DNA from: Devosia neptuniae
GTDB lineage: Bacteria > Pseudomonadota > Alphaproteobacteria > Rhizobiales > Devosiaceae
DNA: 64,000 nt
Direction of reading: 5' to 3'
Assembly (NCBI RefSeq): GCF_025452235.1
Contig: NZ_CP104965.1
Location: 1,302,001 to 1,366,000, forward strand
This document shows positions 26,324-34,673 of the stretch, piece after piece. Made by a program: the position numbers and the translations under genes. How positions within the stretch are numbered: position 1 is the stretch's first letter; each line of letters opens with the position of its first letter. The notes under the pieces were generated by a model that made no database searches, was not told the DNA's origin, and saw only the letters and a list, made by a program, of their open reading frames with translations.

Positions 26324-27334
26324 ATGACCATTGCGGTATCGACATTCGGCGAACACGCGGGCAAGCGGGTGGATCAGTTCCGCCTGGTGAGCGATACGGG
26401 CGTTGAAGTCGACCTGATCGGCTATGGCGTGGTGGTGCGCGACTGGCGCGTGCCGGTGGCCGGGGCGCCCCGCTCGGTGGTGCTGGGCTTTGATACATTC
26501 GACGCCTATCCCGCCCATAGCCCGCATTTGGGCTCGCTCGCCGGACGCGTCGCCAACCGCATCAAGAATGCCTCCTTCGATCTGGATGGAAAAACCTACA
26601 ACCTGCCCGCAAATGCCGGCAGCCTGCAATTGCATGGCGGCGAGCAGGGCCTGGGCCGGCAGGTGTGGGACGGGGAAGTCGACGAAGCTAACACGGCCGT
26701 GCGCTTCACCCATTTCAGCCCGGACGGGGCGATGGGCTATCCCGGCAATGTCAATTTCACCGCGACCTACCGGCTCAAGGGCCATCGCCTCTTGCTGGAG
26801 CTGACCGCAACGACCGATCGGGCCACCCCGATCAGCCTGGTACAGCATCAATATTTCAACCTGGGCACATCAGCCGATGTGCTCGACCACACCATCCAGG
26901 TCAATTCATCGGCCTATACCCAGCTGGGCGAAGACCTGGCGCCAACCGGAGCCATCCTGCCATCGGCCGGCACGCCTTATGACCTGCGCCAGCCGCGCAG
27001 CATGCGCGACGGCAATGGCGCGCCGGTGGATTACGACATCGGGATGGTGCTCGACACCGGCCGCAATCATGCCGATCCGATCGCCACTGTGGTCGGACCG
27101 GACCAGGCGCTGACGCTCAAGCTCTGGAGCGACCGGCCGGGCGTGCAAGTTTACAATGGCGTCTGGACCGACATTCCGGTGCCGGGCCTGAACGGCAAGC
27201 ATTATGGCAAACATGCCGGCTTCTGCCTTGAGGACCAGGCCTTTGCCGATGCGGTGCACAATCCGCATTTCCCCAATGTGATCTATTCGCCCGAACGCCC
27301 CTATAGCCATTGGTGCGAATTCGAGATCGCCTGA
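26324..27334 (+). CDS. galM: Aldose 1-epimerase (mutarotase)
   Basis: A 336-aa mutarotase that interconverts alpha and beta anomers of aldoses. The catalytic His lies in QHQYFNLGTS (about residue 177) and the catalytic Glu in GFCLEDQAFADAVHNP (about residue 306); RVANRIKNASF and LQLHGGEQGLGRQVW are family hallmarks. It is divergent from the LacI-type regulator, so it probably prepares xylose for XylA. ATG at 26324 follows GGAGGGGC. Confidence 0.94.
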   Translation: MTIAVSTFGEHAGKRVDQFRLVSDTGVEVDLIGYGVVVRDWRVPVAGAPRSVVLGFDTFDAYPAHSPHLGSLAGRVANRIKNASFDLDGKTYNLPANAGSLQLHGGEQGLGRQVWDGEVDEANTAVRFTHFSPDGAMGYPGNVNFTATYRLKGHRLLLELTATTDRATPISLVQHQYFNLGTSADVLDHTIQVNSSAYTQLGEDLAPTGAILPSAGTPYDLRQPRSMRDGNGAPVDYDIGMVLDTGRNHADPIATVVGPDQALTLKLWSDRPGVQVYNGVWTDIPVPGLNGKHYGKHAGFCLEDQAFADAVHNPHFPNVIYSPERPYSHWCEFEIA

Positions 27335-27460
27335 GCGGCACGAGCCTGCGACAGAATCTGGCAGCAGTGATACCCGAATCACTCCTGCCACGGCCTGTCA
27401 GCACGCGTGAATGAAGCTTTCCTCACGATGCCGCGTTGCTGCGACATGAGGAGAGACGAC

Positions 27461-28576
27461 ATGACCCCTTTCACCATCGCTGTTTCCGACGCCGATCTTG
27501 CCGACCTCCAGGACCGGCTCGGCCGCACCCGGTTCCCCCATGTCCTGCCGGATGCCGGCTGGGACGATGGCATAGACCAAAACTTCCTGCGCGATTTTGT
27601 CGCCTATTGGGGCACGCGCTACGATTGGCGCGCCGCCGAAGCCAGGCTCAACGCTTTTCCCCAATTCACCGAGGTGATCGCGGGCGAACTGGTGCATTTC
27701 GTGCATGTGCTCGGCCGCGGCCAGACCAATGTGCCGCTGCTGCTGGCCAATGGCTGGCCATCCAATTTCGTCGAATTGCTGCCGCTGGTGCCGTTGCTTA
27801 CCGAGCCGGTCGATGGCGTGGCCTTCGATGTGATCATTCCCTCGCTGCCCGGCTTTGGCTTTTCCGGCAAGCCCAGCCGGCCCGGCATGAACCTGACCCG
27901 GGTCGCCCCGCTCTGGGCCGAGCTGATGAGCCGGCTCGATTATCCAAAATTTCTCGTATCCGGCTCCGATCTGGGCGCTGGTGCGGTGATGGCGCTGGTG
28001 CGCGACTTTCCCGACCGGCTGATCGGAGCGCATTACATCAATGTCTATTTCGGTTTTCCCAAGCCGGACGACCTCTCGCCCGAGGAAAAGGCCTATGTCG
28101 AGCGCGGCAATTATTGGGCCTTTGCCGAGGGCGCCTATGCCATGATCCAGGCCACCAAACCCGCCACGCTGGCGGTCGGCCTCAACGATTCCCCGGCCGG
28201 GCTCGCCGCCTGGATTCTCGAAAAATATCGCACCTGGTCGGATAATGGCGGCGATATCAGCAATGCCTTCGAGTTCGAAGATCTGGCCACCATTCTCTCG
28301 GTCTATTGGTTCACCCAGACGATCGGCTCCTCCGTGCGGCTCTACAAGGAGGCTTTTGCCGATGCCGAATTGCCCAAAAAACCGCCCCGGCACGACGTGC
28401 CTCATGCCATTCTCGTGCCGCCAGCCGACAATCCGGCGCCGCGCGCCTGGGGCGAACGCAATCTCTGGAATATCGTGCGCTGGACCGAACTGAGCCAGGG
28501 CGGCCATTTCCCGGCGCTCGAAGTGCCCGAGGCGATGGCCCACGACATCCGTGCGTTTCATGGCCAGATCGCGTAA
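27461..28576 (+). CDS. Epoxide-hydrolase-family alpha/beta hydrolase
   Basis: A 371-aa protein with the N-terminal EHN domain (PFTIAVSDADLADLQDRLGR) and an alpha/beta hydrolase core. The nucleophile Asp sits in GSDLGAGAVMAL and the catalytic His in TELSQGGHFPALEVPE, so hydrolase chemistry is plausible. The usual HGWP oxyanion motif reads NGWP. ATG 27461 is chosen for its GAGGAGAG site; the open frame begins 18 codons earlier. A WYL-type regulator follows after 84 bases on the same strand. The substrate is unknown. Confidence 0.88.
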   Translation: MTPFTIAVSDADLADLQDRLGRTRFPHVLPDAGWDDGIDQNFLRDFVAYWGTRYDWRAAEARLNAFPQFTEVIAGELVHFVHVLGRGQTNVPLLLANGWPSNFVELLPLVPLLTEPVDGVAFDVIIPSLPGFGFSGKPSRPGMNLTRVAPLWAELMSRLDYPKFLVSGSDLGAGAVMALVRDFPDRLIGAHYINVYFGFPKPDDLSPEEKAYVERGNYWAFAEGAYAMIQATKPATLAVGLNDSPAGLAAWILEKYRTWSDNGGDISNAFEFEDLATILSVYWFTQTIGSSVRLYKEAFADAELPKKPPRHDVPHAILVPPADNPAPRAWGERNLWNIVRWTELSQGGHFPALEVPEAMAHDIRAFHGQIA

Positions 28577-28660
28577 TTCTGGCGCCGCGACACCCGCCAT
28601 GCAGACGCTTGGCGCCGTCCCGGGAATCTGGCATCCAAGGGCGCCAGAGGAGAACGAACC

Positions 28661-29356
28661 ATGGACAAGACCGAGCGGCTCTTTGCCGTCATGGATGCGC
28701 TGCGACGCCATCGCCGGCCGGTCACGGCTGCCGCTTTGGCCGAGGAACAGGGCGTTTCCGTGCGCACGCTTTATCGCGATGTGCAGACGCTTATCGGGCT
28801 GGGCGCGCCCATCGATGGTGAAGCCGGGGTGGGCTATATGCTGAAACCCGGCTTCTTCCTGCCGCCCCTGATGTTCACGCCCGAAGAGCTTGAGGCCCTG
28901 GTGCTGGGTGCCCGCTGGGTGGGCGCGCAGCCCGATGATGGGCTGGGCGCTGCCGCGCAGAATGCCCTGGCCAAGATCGCCACCGCCTCGCCCGAGGATT
29001 TGCGCGATCGCATCAACGATACCGGCCTATGGCCGGTGGCGGTGTGGAGCAACAAGACCCCCATGCCCGTGCTGGGCCAGGTGCGGCAGGCCATGCGCAC
29101 CGAAAAAGCGCTGCATATTTGCTATGAAGATGAAAGCGGGCGGCCCAGCGAGCGCGCCATCTGGCCGGTGCAACTGGCCTATTACGAAGGCAAACAGGTC
29201 ATCGCCGCCTGGTGTTGCCTGCGCCAGGCCTTCCGCAATTTCCGCACCGACCGCATCGTGTCGCTGCTGATGACCGAAGACCGCTATGGCAAGCGCCGCG
29301 CCATGCTGGAACGCGAATGGCGCGAGGTACTGGCCACGGAACGGCGGGGCGAGTGA
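28661..29356 (+). CDS. YafY-type HTH/WYL transcriptional regulator
   Basis: A 231-aa regulator with an N-terminal winged helix (TERLFAVMDALRRHRRPVTA, then VSVRTLYRDVQTLIGLGAPI) and a C-terminal WYL domain (about residues 140-205; ICYEDESGRPSERAIWPV). It probably controls the upstream epoxide-hydrolase-like gene, with which it is co-directional. The ligand is unknown. ATG is preceded by GGAGAACG. Confidence 0.9.
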   Translation: MDKTERLFAVMDALRRHRRPVTAAALAEEQGVSVRTLYRDVQTLIGLGAPIDGEAGVGYMLKPGFFLPPLMFTPEELEALVLGARWVGAQPDDGLGAAAQNALAKIATASPEDLRDRINDTGLWPVAVWSNKTPMPVLGQVRQAMRTEKALHICYEDESGRPSERAIWPVQLAYYEGKQVIAAWCCLRQAFRNFRTDRIVSLLMTEDRYGKRRAMLEREWREVLATERRGE

Positions 29357-29378
29357 GCCAGCGGTCTAAGCGGCACTC

Positions 29379-29392
29379 GTTTCACGTGAATC
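29379..29392 (+). repeat. GTTTCACGTGAATC 14-mer, copy 2
   Basis: Exact copy in the convergent gap after the WYL regulator gene; its last two bases fall in the stop codon of the CSD-DUF1294 gene on the other strand. Confidence 0.7.
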
Positions 29393-30041
29393 AGCCGAAC
29401 AGAGTGAGCAGGTTCGCCAGATCATCCGGCGCGATCCGGCCAATCGCTATGCCACCGAGCCAGAGCGCATGCAGGCCGGCCAGGCACCAGGTGAACAGCG
29501 CAAAGCCCGGCTTGGCCGTCTTGTGGCGAAACCGGCTTTGCGCCAATAGGCCCCCAATGATGCCAAAACCCAGATCAATGCTGTGCAGCATGGTTTCCGA
29601 AATGCGCCATTGATTGGTCCGGGCATAATGCTTGTCGGTGGCATAAAGCCCGAAGGACAAGACACCGATCCCAAGATAGCCGGCTCCCAACCAGAGCGGC
29701 GCGAGACCCAGCGCCAGGTCATAAATGAGCAAAACCAATAGACCCACAGCAAGCCAGGGCCGCGGATCGAAACGCTGCTCATTGGCGACCGGCGGCAGGC
29801 CGCGCGATCGCACGGCCCGGGTCGGGGCGGGATTGGCGCCCCGGATGCGAGCGTTAATTGCACGCGGGCGGCCTTGCGCATCAACGCCGGCGTCGAAATC
29901 GAGCTGATCGCCAATCAGCGGACGCGTGGCGATGCGGCTGATGGATTTGATGTGGACGAAATAGCGTTCGCCTTCGGCATCGCGGATGAAACCAAAGCCG
30001 CGATCATCGTTCCAATCGACCAATTGCCCGCTTTTGCGCAT
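29391..30041 (-). CDS. Cold-shock domain / DUF1294 fusion membrane protein
   Basis: A 216-aa fusion. Residues 1-68 form a cold-shock OB fold with RNP1-like DDRGFGFIRDA and RNP2-like RYFVHIKSI, expected to bind RNA or single-stranded DNA. After a basic linker comes a DUF1294 membrane part (about residues 95-216) with three to four hydrophobic segments and the family motif LYATDKHYARTNQWRISE. The nucleic-acid domain would be held at the inner membrane. This architecture is known but its role is not. Confidence 0.88.
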   Translation of the reverse strand: MRKSGQLVDWNDDRGFGFIRDAEGERYFVHIKSISRIATRPLIGDQLDFDAGVDAQGRPRAINARIRGANPAPTRAVRSRGLPPVANEQRFDPRPWLAVGLLVLLIYDLALGLAPLWLGAGYLGIGVLSFGLYATDKHYARTNQWRISETMLHSIDLGFGIIGGLLAQSRFRHKTAKPGFALFTWCLAGLHALWLGGIAIGRIAPDDLANLLTLFG

Positions 30042-30171
30042 GTTCTGCCTCCGCGCCTACCAGCATAGCAACAGGCCGGTTAAGCAGGCTTTGCAGGGCC
30101 AAAAATAGCTCGAGAAAACCATTGATCGGTAAACGACGATGGATGTAGGCTAAGGCTTCCTTCCATTTTTC

Positions 30172-31299
30172 ATGCCGTTTGTCATGTCAGATACTGCGAA
30201 GCGTTTCGTGCAAACCCAATTGGCCCGCACGGAGATCGAGATCGGGGGTTCTCATCCCTGGGACGTGCAGGTGCACAATGAACGCCTTTACGGCCGCGTG
30301 CTCAGTCAGGGCACTCTGGGCCTGGGCGAAAGCTATATGGATGGCTGGTGGGATGCCGAAGCGCTCGACCAGTTTCTGTTCAAGCTGGTCACCGCCAATA
30401 TCCAGGACAATTTCCCCAAGGACCTGGCGCTGATCGGCAGCGTGCTCAAGGGCAAGCTGCTCAATATGCAGCGCCTGCGCGTCACCGAAGTGGGCGAAAA
30501 GCATTACGATATCGGCAATGATCTCTACGCTGCCATGCTCGACAAGCGCATGATCTATTCCTGCGGCTATTGGCATAATGCGGGGGATCTCGATGCCGCC
30601 CAGGAAGCCAAGCTCGATCTGATCTGTCGCAAGGTGGGGCTGCAGCCGGGCATGCGCATTCTTGATATCGGCTCGGGCTGGGGCGGCTTTCTGCAATTTG
30701 CCGCCGAGCGTTATGGCGTGTCGGGGGTGGGCGTCACCGTCTCCAAGGAACAAGCGGCGCTCGCCAATGAACGCACGGCTCATCTGCCGGTCGAGACCAA
30801 GCTGCTCGACTATCAGGCGCTGGACGGGCAATTCGATCGCATCATCTCGATCGGCATGTTCGAGCATGTCGGCTACAAGAATTACCGCGCCTATTTCGAA
30901 AAGGCGGCGAGCCTGTTGGCGCCGGATGGGCTGATGCTGCTGCACACGATTGGCGGCCACAGCTCGACCAGTCATGGCGATCCGTGGAGCGAAAAATACA
31001 TTTTTCCCAATGGCATGCTGCCCTCCATCGCCCAGATCGGCAAGGCCATCGAGGGCCTGTTCGTGATGGAGGACTGGCACAATTTCGGCGCCGATTACGA
31101 CAAGACGCTAATGGCCTGGCATGAGCGCTTCGTCGCGGCCTGGCCGCAGCTGGAAGACCAGTATGACGAGCGCTTCTACCGAATGTGGCGCTACTATCTC
31201 AACGTCTTCGCCGCCCTGTTCCGCGCTCGCAATATCAGCCTATGGCAGGTGGTACTGTCCCCGCGCGGCGTGCCCGGCGGCTATACGAGCGTGCGGTGA
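30172..31299 (+). CDS. cfa: Cyclopropane-fatty-acyl-phospholipid synthase
   Basis: A 375-aa methyltransferase that converts unsaturated phospholipid acyl chains to cyclopropane forms using SAM. It aligns closely with E. coli Cfa throughout: YMDGWWDAEALDQF, VGEKHYDIGNDLY, the SAM motif ILDIGSGWGGFLQFA, IISIGMFEHVGYKNY, KYIFPNGMLPS and FVMEDWHNFGADYDKTLMAW. ATG codons at 30172 and 30184 are both possible and neither has a clear ribosome-binding site. With fabA this gives a route to unsaturated and cyclopropane lipids. Confidence 0.95.
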   Translation: MPFVMSDTAKRFVQTQLARTEIEIGGSHPWDVQVHNERLYGRVLSQGTLGLGESYMDGWWDAEALDQFLFKLVTANIQDNFPKDLALIGSVLKGKLLNMQRLRVTEVGEKHYDIGNDLYAAMLDKRMIYSCGYWHNAGDLDAAQEAKLDLICRKVGLQPGMRILDIGSGWGGFLQFAAERYGVSGVGVTVSKEQAALANERTAHLPVETKLLDYQALDGQFDRIISIGMFEHVGYKNYRAYFEKAASLLAPDGLMLLHTIGGHSSTSHGDPWSEKYIFPNGMLPSIAQIGKAIEGLFVMEDWHNFGADYDKTLMAWHERFVAAWPQLEDQYDERFYRMWRYYLNVFAALFRARNISLWQVVLSPRGVPGGYTSVR

Positions 31300-31303
31300 G
31301 CCG

Positions 31304-31341
31304 TGATTCACGTGGAACATTTGTCCACAGGCTTATGCACA
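31304..31341. promoter_or_regulatory. parS-like site next to two DnaA-box-like sequences
   Basis: TGATTCACGTGGAACA (31304-31319) differs at two positions from the bacterial parS consensus TGTTNCACGTGAAACA. It is followed at once by TTGTCCACA (31321-31329, one change from a DnaA box) and TTATGCACA (31333-31341, a full match to TTATNCACA). Binding by ParB or DnaA is inferred from sequence only. Confidence 0.5.
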
Positions 31342-31392
31342 GGCACGCTTAAGCGTCGGCGCTAAAACCCAGATGACGGCGGCCCGTCGCCT

Positions 31393-31413
31393 CCCTCCCC
31401 CTTGAGGGGAGGG
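31393..31413. repeat. Dispersed palindrome CCCTCCCC-CTTGA-GGGGAGGG
   Basis: A single hairpin with the same CTTGA loop as the larger elements. Further on, 31500-31540 holds a degenerate half of the GTGTCA...GGCGCAGG element. The 31300-31588 gap holds no gene. Confidence 0.65.
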
Positions 31414-31588
31414 AACGAGGGCGTGGGTCGCGGGTTTGGCACAAGGCCCACATGCACTCCACCTCAGCGGGATTGCTCACCCGGGACTCGCCCCACCCAC
31501 GGTGTCATTCCGGCGCAGGTCGAATCGCATTCTTGAAATGCGCTCAGAGTAAACCCTCCCTCAGAGCGCCGGAACCGAAAGACCCTGG

Positions 31589-32044
31589 CTAAAAAAGCAT
31601 TCGCCGTAGCGGGAGTTTGATGGGCGCGGGAAAGCCGGTCTTGAGGTCTTCCCAGAATTGGCCATCGGCCGGTCCGATAAAGACATGCCCCTTGGGCAGC
31701 TTATCGCGGGCGAACCAGCCCGCTTCGCAGATGGATTCCCCCGCGGCCGGATTGGCGGTGATGTCGAGCTCGCCCGAGACATAATCGGCCAGGAACCAGA
31801 ACTTGATCATGCGCTCGCTGTCGTCGAACAATTCGTCGATATAGGCCATGGCGCCGGCGCGTACGCGCAGGCCGGTTTCCTCGAATGTCTCCCGCTCGGC
31901 TGCGGCCGACAATTCCTCTTCGCCTTCGACGCCACCGCCCGGTGGCGCCCAGAAATCATGGATGCTGGGGCGAAAATGGCGGACCAGCAGGATTTTATTG
32001 TCGCGCAGCACCAGCGCGCCGGCGGAAATACGATGGGCCATCAT
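31589..32044 (-). CDS. NUDIX hydrolase
   Basis: A 151-aa Nudix pyrophosphohydrolase. The Nudix box fits GX5EX7REUXEEXGU: GGGVEGEEELSAAAERETFE followed by ETGL, about residues 36-59. The substrate is unknown; such proteins often cleave nucleoside diphosphate derivatives. The first ATG overlaps the comM stop (ATGA), so it is translationally coupled to comM, an arrangement seen in related genomes. The LexA box upstream of comM may therefore control it too. Confidence 0.9.
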   Translation of the reverse strand: MMAHRISAGALVLRDNKILLVRHFRPSIHDFWAPPGGGVEGEEELSAAAERETFEETGLRVRAGAMAYIDELFDDSERMIKFWFLADYVSGELDITANPAAGESICEAGWFARDKLPKGHVFIGPADGQFWEDLKTGFPAPIKLPLRRMLF

Positions 32045-33564
32045 GCCAGCCCCATATTGACGCGATAGCTCAGCGCCTCGGCGATATGCGGCCGGGCGAC
32101 GCGATCGACTCCGGCCAGATCTGCCAGGGTGCGGGCAACCTTGAGCACGCGATGATAGGCGCGGGCGGAGAGATTGAAGCGCTCGGCCGCCTGCAACAAC
32201 AGCGCCTGGCTCTCCCGGTCGGGATTGACCAGCTTTTCGATCAGCGTCGGGCCGGCGGCGGCATTGGTGAAAACGTCGGGCGCACCATGTTCGAGGAACC
32301 GCTCGCGCTGCCGTTCGCGCGCCGCATGGACGCGTTGGGCGACAATATTGGAGCTTTCACCCGCATTGGATGGGGCGATCATGTCGGCGGCGGTGACGGC
32401 GGGCACGTCGATACGGATATCGATGCGATCAAGGAATGGACCGGAAACCCGGGCCTGATAATCGCCGGCACAGGCCGCGCCGCGCTTGCAGGTATGGCCC
32501 GGCGTGCCGGCCATGCCGCATTTGCACGGATTCATCGCCGCGATCAGCTGTACCCGGCTTGGATAATTGACGCGCGCATTGGCGCGGGCAATCACCGTCT
32601 CGCCGCTTTCGAGCGGCTGGCGCAGGCTATCGAGCACCTGGGGCGCAAATTCGGGCAATTCGTCGAGAAACAGCACGCCATTATGCGCCAGGCTCACTTC
32701 CCCGGGCCGCACCCGCAGCCCACCGCCGACCAAAGCCGCCATGGAGGCCGAATGATGGGGCGCCCGGAACGGCCGCCGGTCGGAAATGGCGCCACCGGCC
32801 AATTCGCCGGCAATCGACTGGATCATCGAAATATCCAGCAATTCGCGCGGGTTGAGCGGCGGCAGTATCGAGGGCAAGCGCGCCGCCAGCATGGATTTTC
32901 CGGCGCCGGGCGGGCCGATCATCAGCATATTATGGCCACCCGCCGCCGCCACTTCGAGCGCCCGCCGCGCCACCTGCTGGCCGCGCACTTCGCTCAGATC
33001 GGGCAGGGCGCCATTGGGCAGATATTTGCGCGGCAGCGGACGCGCGGCCAATTGCCGGCCGGTCAGATGATTGACCAGCGCCAAGAGGCTCTCGGCAGCA
33101 ATGATATCGATGCCCTCTCCCGCCCAGGCCGCTTCGGGGCCGGAGGGTGCGGGACAGATAATCCCCAGATCGCGGCTTTGCGCGGCAATGGCGGCCGGCA
33201 GCACGCCGCTGACCGAGGCCAACTGTCCATCAAGGCCCAGTTCGCCCAGCACCAGAAAACCATCCAGCGCATCCTGCGGGATGGCGCCCATGGCGGCCAT
33301 CAGGCCGAGCGCGATGGGCAGATCGTAATGGCTGCCCTCCTTGGGCAGGTCGGCCGGCGCCAGATTGATGGTAATGCGCTTGGGCGGCAGGCCCAGGCCC
33401 GAGGCAATCAGCGCGGCATGGACGCGTTCGCTGGATTCCTTGACTGCCTTGTCGGGCAGCCCAACCATGAGAAATTTCGGCACGCCCGGCGCGATCTGCA
33501 CCTGCACATCGACCGGCACGGCCTCGATGCCCTGAAACGCCACGGTCGCAACGCGGGTAACCAT
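32041..33564 (-). CDS. comM: YifB/ComM family Mg-chelatase-like AAA+ ATPase
   Basis: A 507-aa AAA+ protein. ComM is a helicase that promotes branch migration during integration of transformed DNA. An N-terminal Lon-like/ChlI fold (FKGIEAVPVDVQVQIAPG-type start) is followed by the AAA core with Walker A MIGPPGAGKSMLAARL and Walker B GVLFLDELPEFAP, and a C-terminal Mg-chelatase domain holding a four-Cys cluster (CKCGMAGTPGHTCKRGAAC). A perfect LexA box lies 57 bases upstream of the start. Confidence 0.95.
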   Translation of the reverse strand: MVTRVATVAFQGIEAVPVDVQVQIAPGVPKFLMVGLPDKAVKESSERVHAALIASGLGLPPKRITINLAPADLPKEGSHYDLPIALGLMAAMGAIPQDALDGFLVLGELGLDGQLASVSGVLPAAIAAQSRDLGIICPAPSGPEAAWAGEGIDIIAAESLLALVNHLTGRQLAARPLPRKYLPNGALPDLSEVRGQQVARRALEVAAAGGHNMLMIGPPGAGKSMLAARLPSILPPLNPRELLDISMIQSIAGELAGGAISDRRPFRAPHHSASMAALVGGGLRVRPGEVSLAHNGVLFLDELPEFAPQVLDSLRQPLESGETVIARANARVNYPSRVQLIAAMNPCKCGMAGTPGHTCKRGAACAGDYQARVSGPFLDRIDIRIDVPAVTAADMIAPSNAGESSNIVAQRVHAARERQRERFLEHGAPDVFTNAAAGPTLIEKLVNPDRESQALLLQAAERFNLSARAYHRVLKVARTLADLAGVDRVARPHIAEALSYRVNMGLA

Positions 33565-33620
33565 GCCTCAAGCTCCCCTAAACCCATGGCAAGCCTAGCA
33601 GGACTCCCATGGGCCGACAA

Positions 33621-33635
33621 GAACGTTTGGCGAAC
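33621..33635. promoter_or_regulatory. LexA box (GAAC-N7-GAAC) upstream of comM
   Basis: GAACGTTTGGCGAAC is a perfect match to the alphaproteobacterial SOS operator, a direct repeat GAAC-N7-GAAC (GTTC-N7-GTTC on the comM strand). It lies 57 bases upstream of the comM start. comM is a reported SOS-regulon member in this class. Confidence 0.75.
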
Positions 33636-33678
33636 AGAATATGGCTCATTAACCATGCGGGCTGCCACACTGGTTACC

Positions 33679-33694
33679 CTAATCCTCCATTAAC
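33679..33694. promoter_or_regulatory. CtrA-like site upstream of the GH25 gene
   Basis: CTAA-TCCTCCA-TTAAC matches the CtrA box TTAA-N7-TTAAC at eight of nine fixed positions, 54 bases before the start of a peptidoglycan-hydrolase gene. Confidence 0.4.
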
Positions 33695-33747
33695 CGCGCC
33701 ATGTTGAATCAAAGGCCAGATTTGTTTGTTGTATAGAGTTCCGCCCA

Positions 33748-34587
33748 ATGACCGCCAGCCGGCCATTCTTCTCGTTTTCCGCTGTTGCCAAGACCACGCT
33801 GGCCGCAGCTGTGGTGTTCATCCTGGCCGCCTGTTCCACCGGCGGAGGGCTGTACGGCGCCATCCCCGGCGACAATCGCCCGCATAAGGGCGTCGACCGC
33901 GCCCGCAATATGCCGATCCAGGGGATCGACGTGGCGCGCTATCAGGAGAATGTGGATTTCCAGGCCGCCTTTGGCGCCGGCATCCATTTCGTCTTCATGA
34001 AGGCGACCGAGGGCAAGGATTATGTCGATCCCAATTTCCGGGTGAACTGGGAGCGGGCGCGCCAGTCCGGCATGCCGCGCGGCGCCTATCATTTCATGAC
34101 CTGGTGTTCGCTGGCCTCCGAGCAGGCGGCGTGGTTTGTGGCCAATGTGCCCAACGATCCCGATGCGCTGCCGCCGGTGCTGGACCTCGAATGGAACAAT
34201 CACTCGAGCTGCAAGGTCAAGCCGAGCCGGGCCGATGCGCTGGAAAAGATCCGCGTCATGCTGGACGCCATGGAGCGCCATACCGGCAAGCTGCCGATCA
34301 TCTATACCGACATGAATTTCCATCGCGATATTCTGGAAGGCGAATATTTCCCCAATGCGTTCTGGCTGCGCTCGACCGCTGCCGAGCCGCATGAGCGCTA
34401 CAATAACCGCACCTGGACCTTCTGGCAGTGGACCCAGACCGGGGTAGTGCGTGGCGTGCGTGGGGAAGTGGACCGCAATGCCTTTTACGGCAACCAGAAC
34501 GATTGGCTGACGTTCCTGTCGACCGGTTGCGATCCGCGGGCCATTGCCGCGCTGCTGCCGACCGGACGGTGCGGATACGCCAAATAA
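33748..34587 (+). CDS. GH25 family lysozyme-like lipoprotein
   Basis: A 279-aa exported protein. The signal sequence TTLAAAVVFILAAC ends in a lipobox (LAAC, Cys about residue 29), so it should be lipid-anchored. The GH25 muramidase domain follows: IQGIDVARYQ at its first strand, FVFMKATEGKDYVDPNF, the acidic pair in PPVLDLEWNNH and FWQWTQTG near the end. It should cleave the glycan strands of peptidoglycan in the periplasm. A CtrA-like site lies upstream. Confidence 0.9.
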   Translation: MTASRPFFSFSAVAKTTLAAAVVFILAACSTGGGLYGAIPGDNRPHKGVDRARNMPIQGIDVARYQENVDFQAAFGAGIHFVFMKATEGKDYVDPNFRVNWERARQSGMPRGAYHFMTWCSLASEQAAWFVANVPNDPDALPPVLDLEWNNHSSCKVKPSRADALEKIRVMLDAMERHTGKLPIIYTDMNFHRDILEGEYFPNAFWLRSTAAEPHERYNNRTWTFWQWTQTGVVRGVRGEVDRNAFYGNQNDWLTFLSTGCDPRAIAALLPTGRCGYAK

Positions 34588-34673
34588 TTGCAGGCCTTGC
34601 CAGCCTATTGGGGCAGGATTAGCCTCACACCTGTAATTGCGGGCGGGTGCCCGACTATGAGGAGGACCATTGA

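Noticed and set aside
31300..31588. A full replication origin
   Set aside because: Only two DnaA-box-like words, no AT-rich unwinding region and no origin-type gene neighbours (dnaA, dnaN, parAB, hemE).
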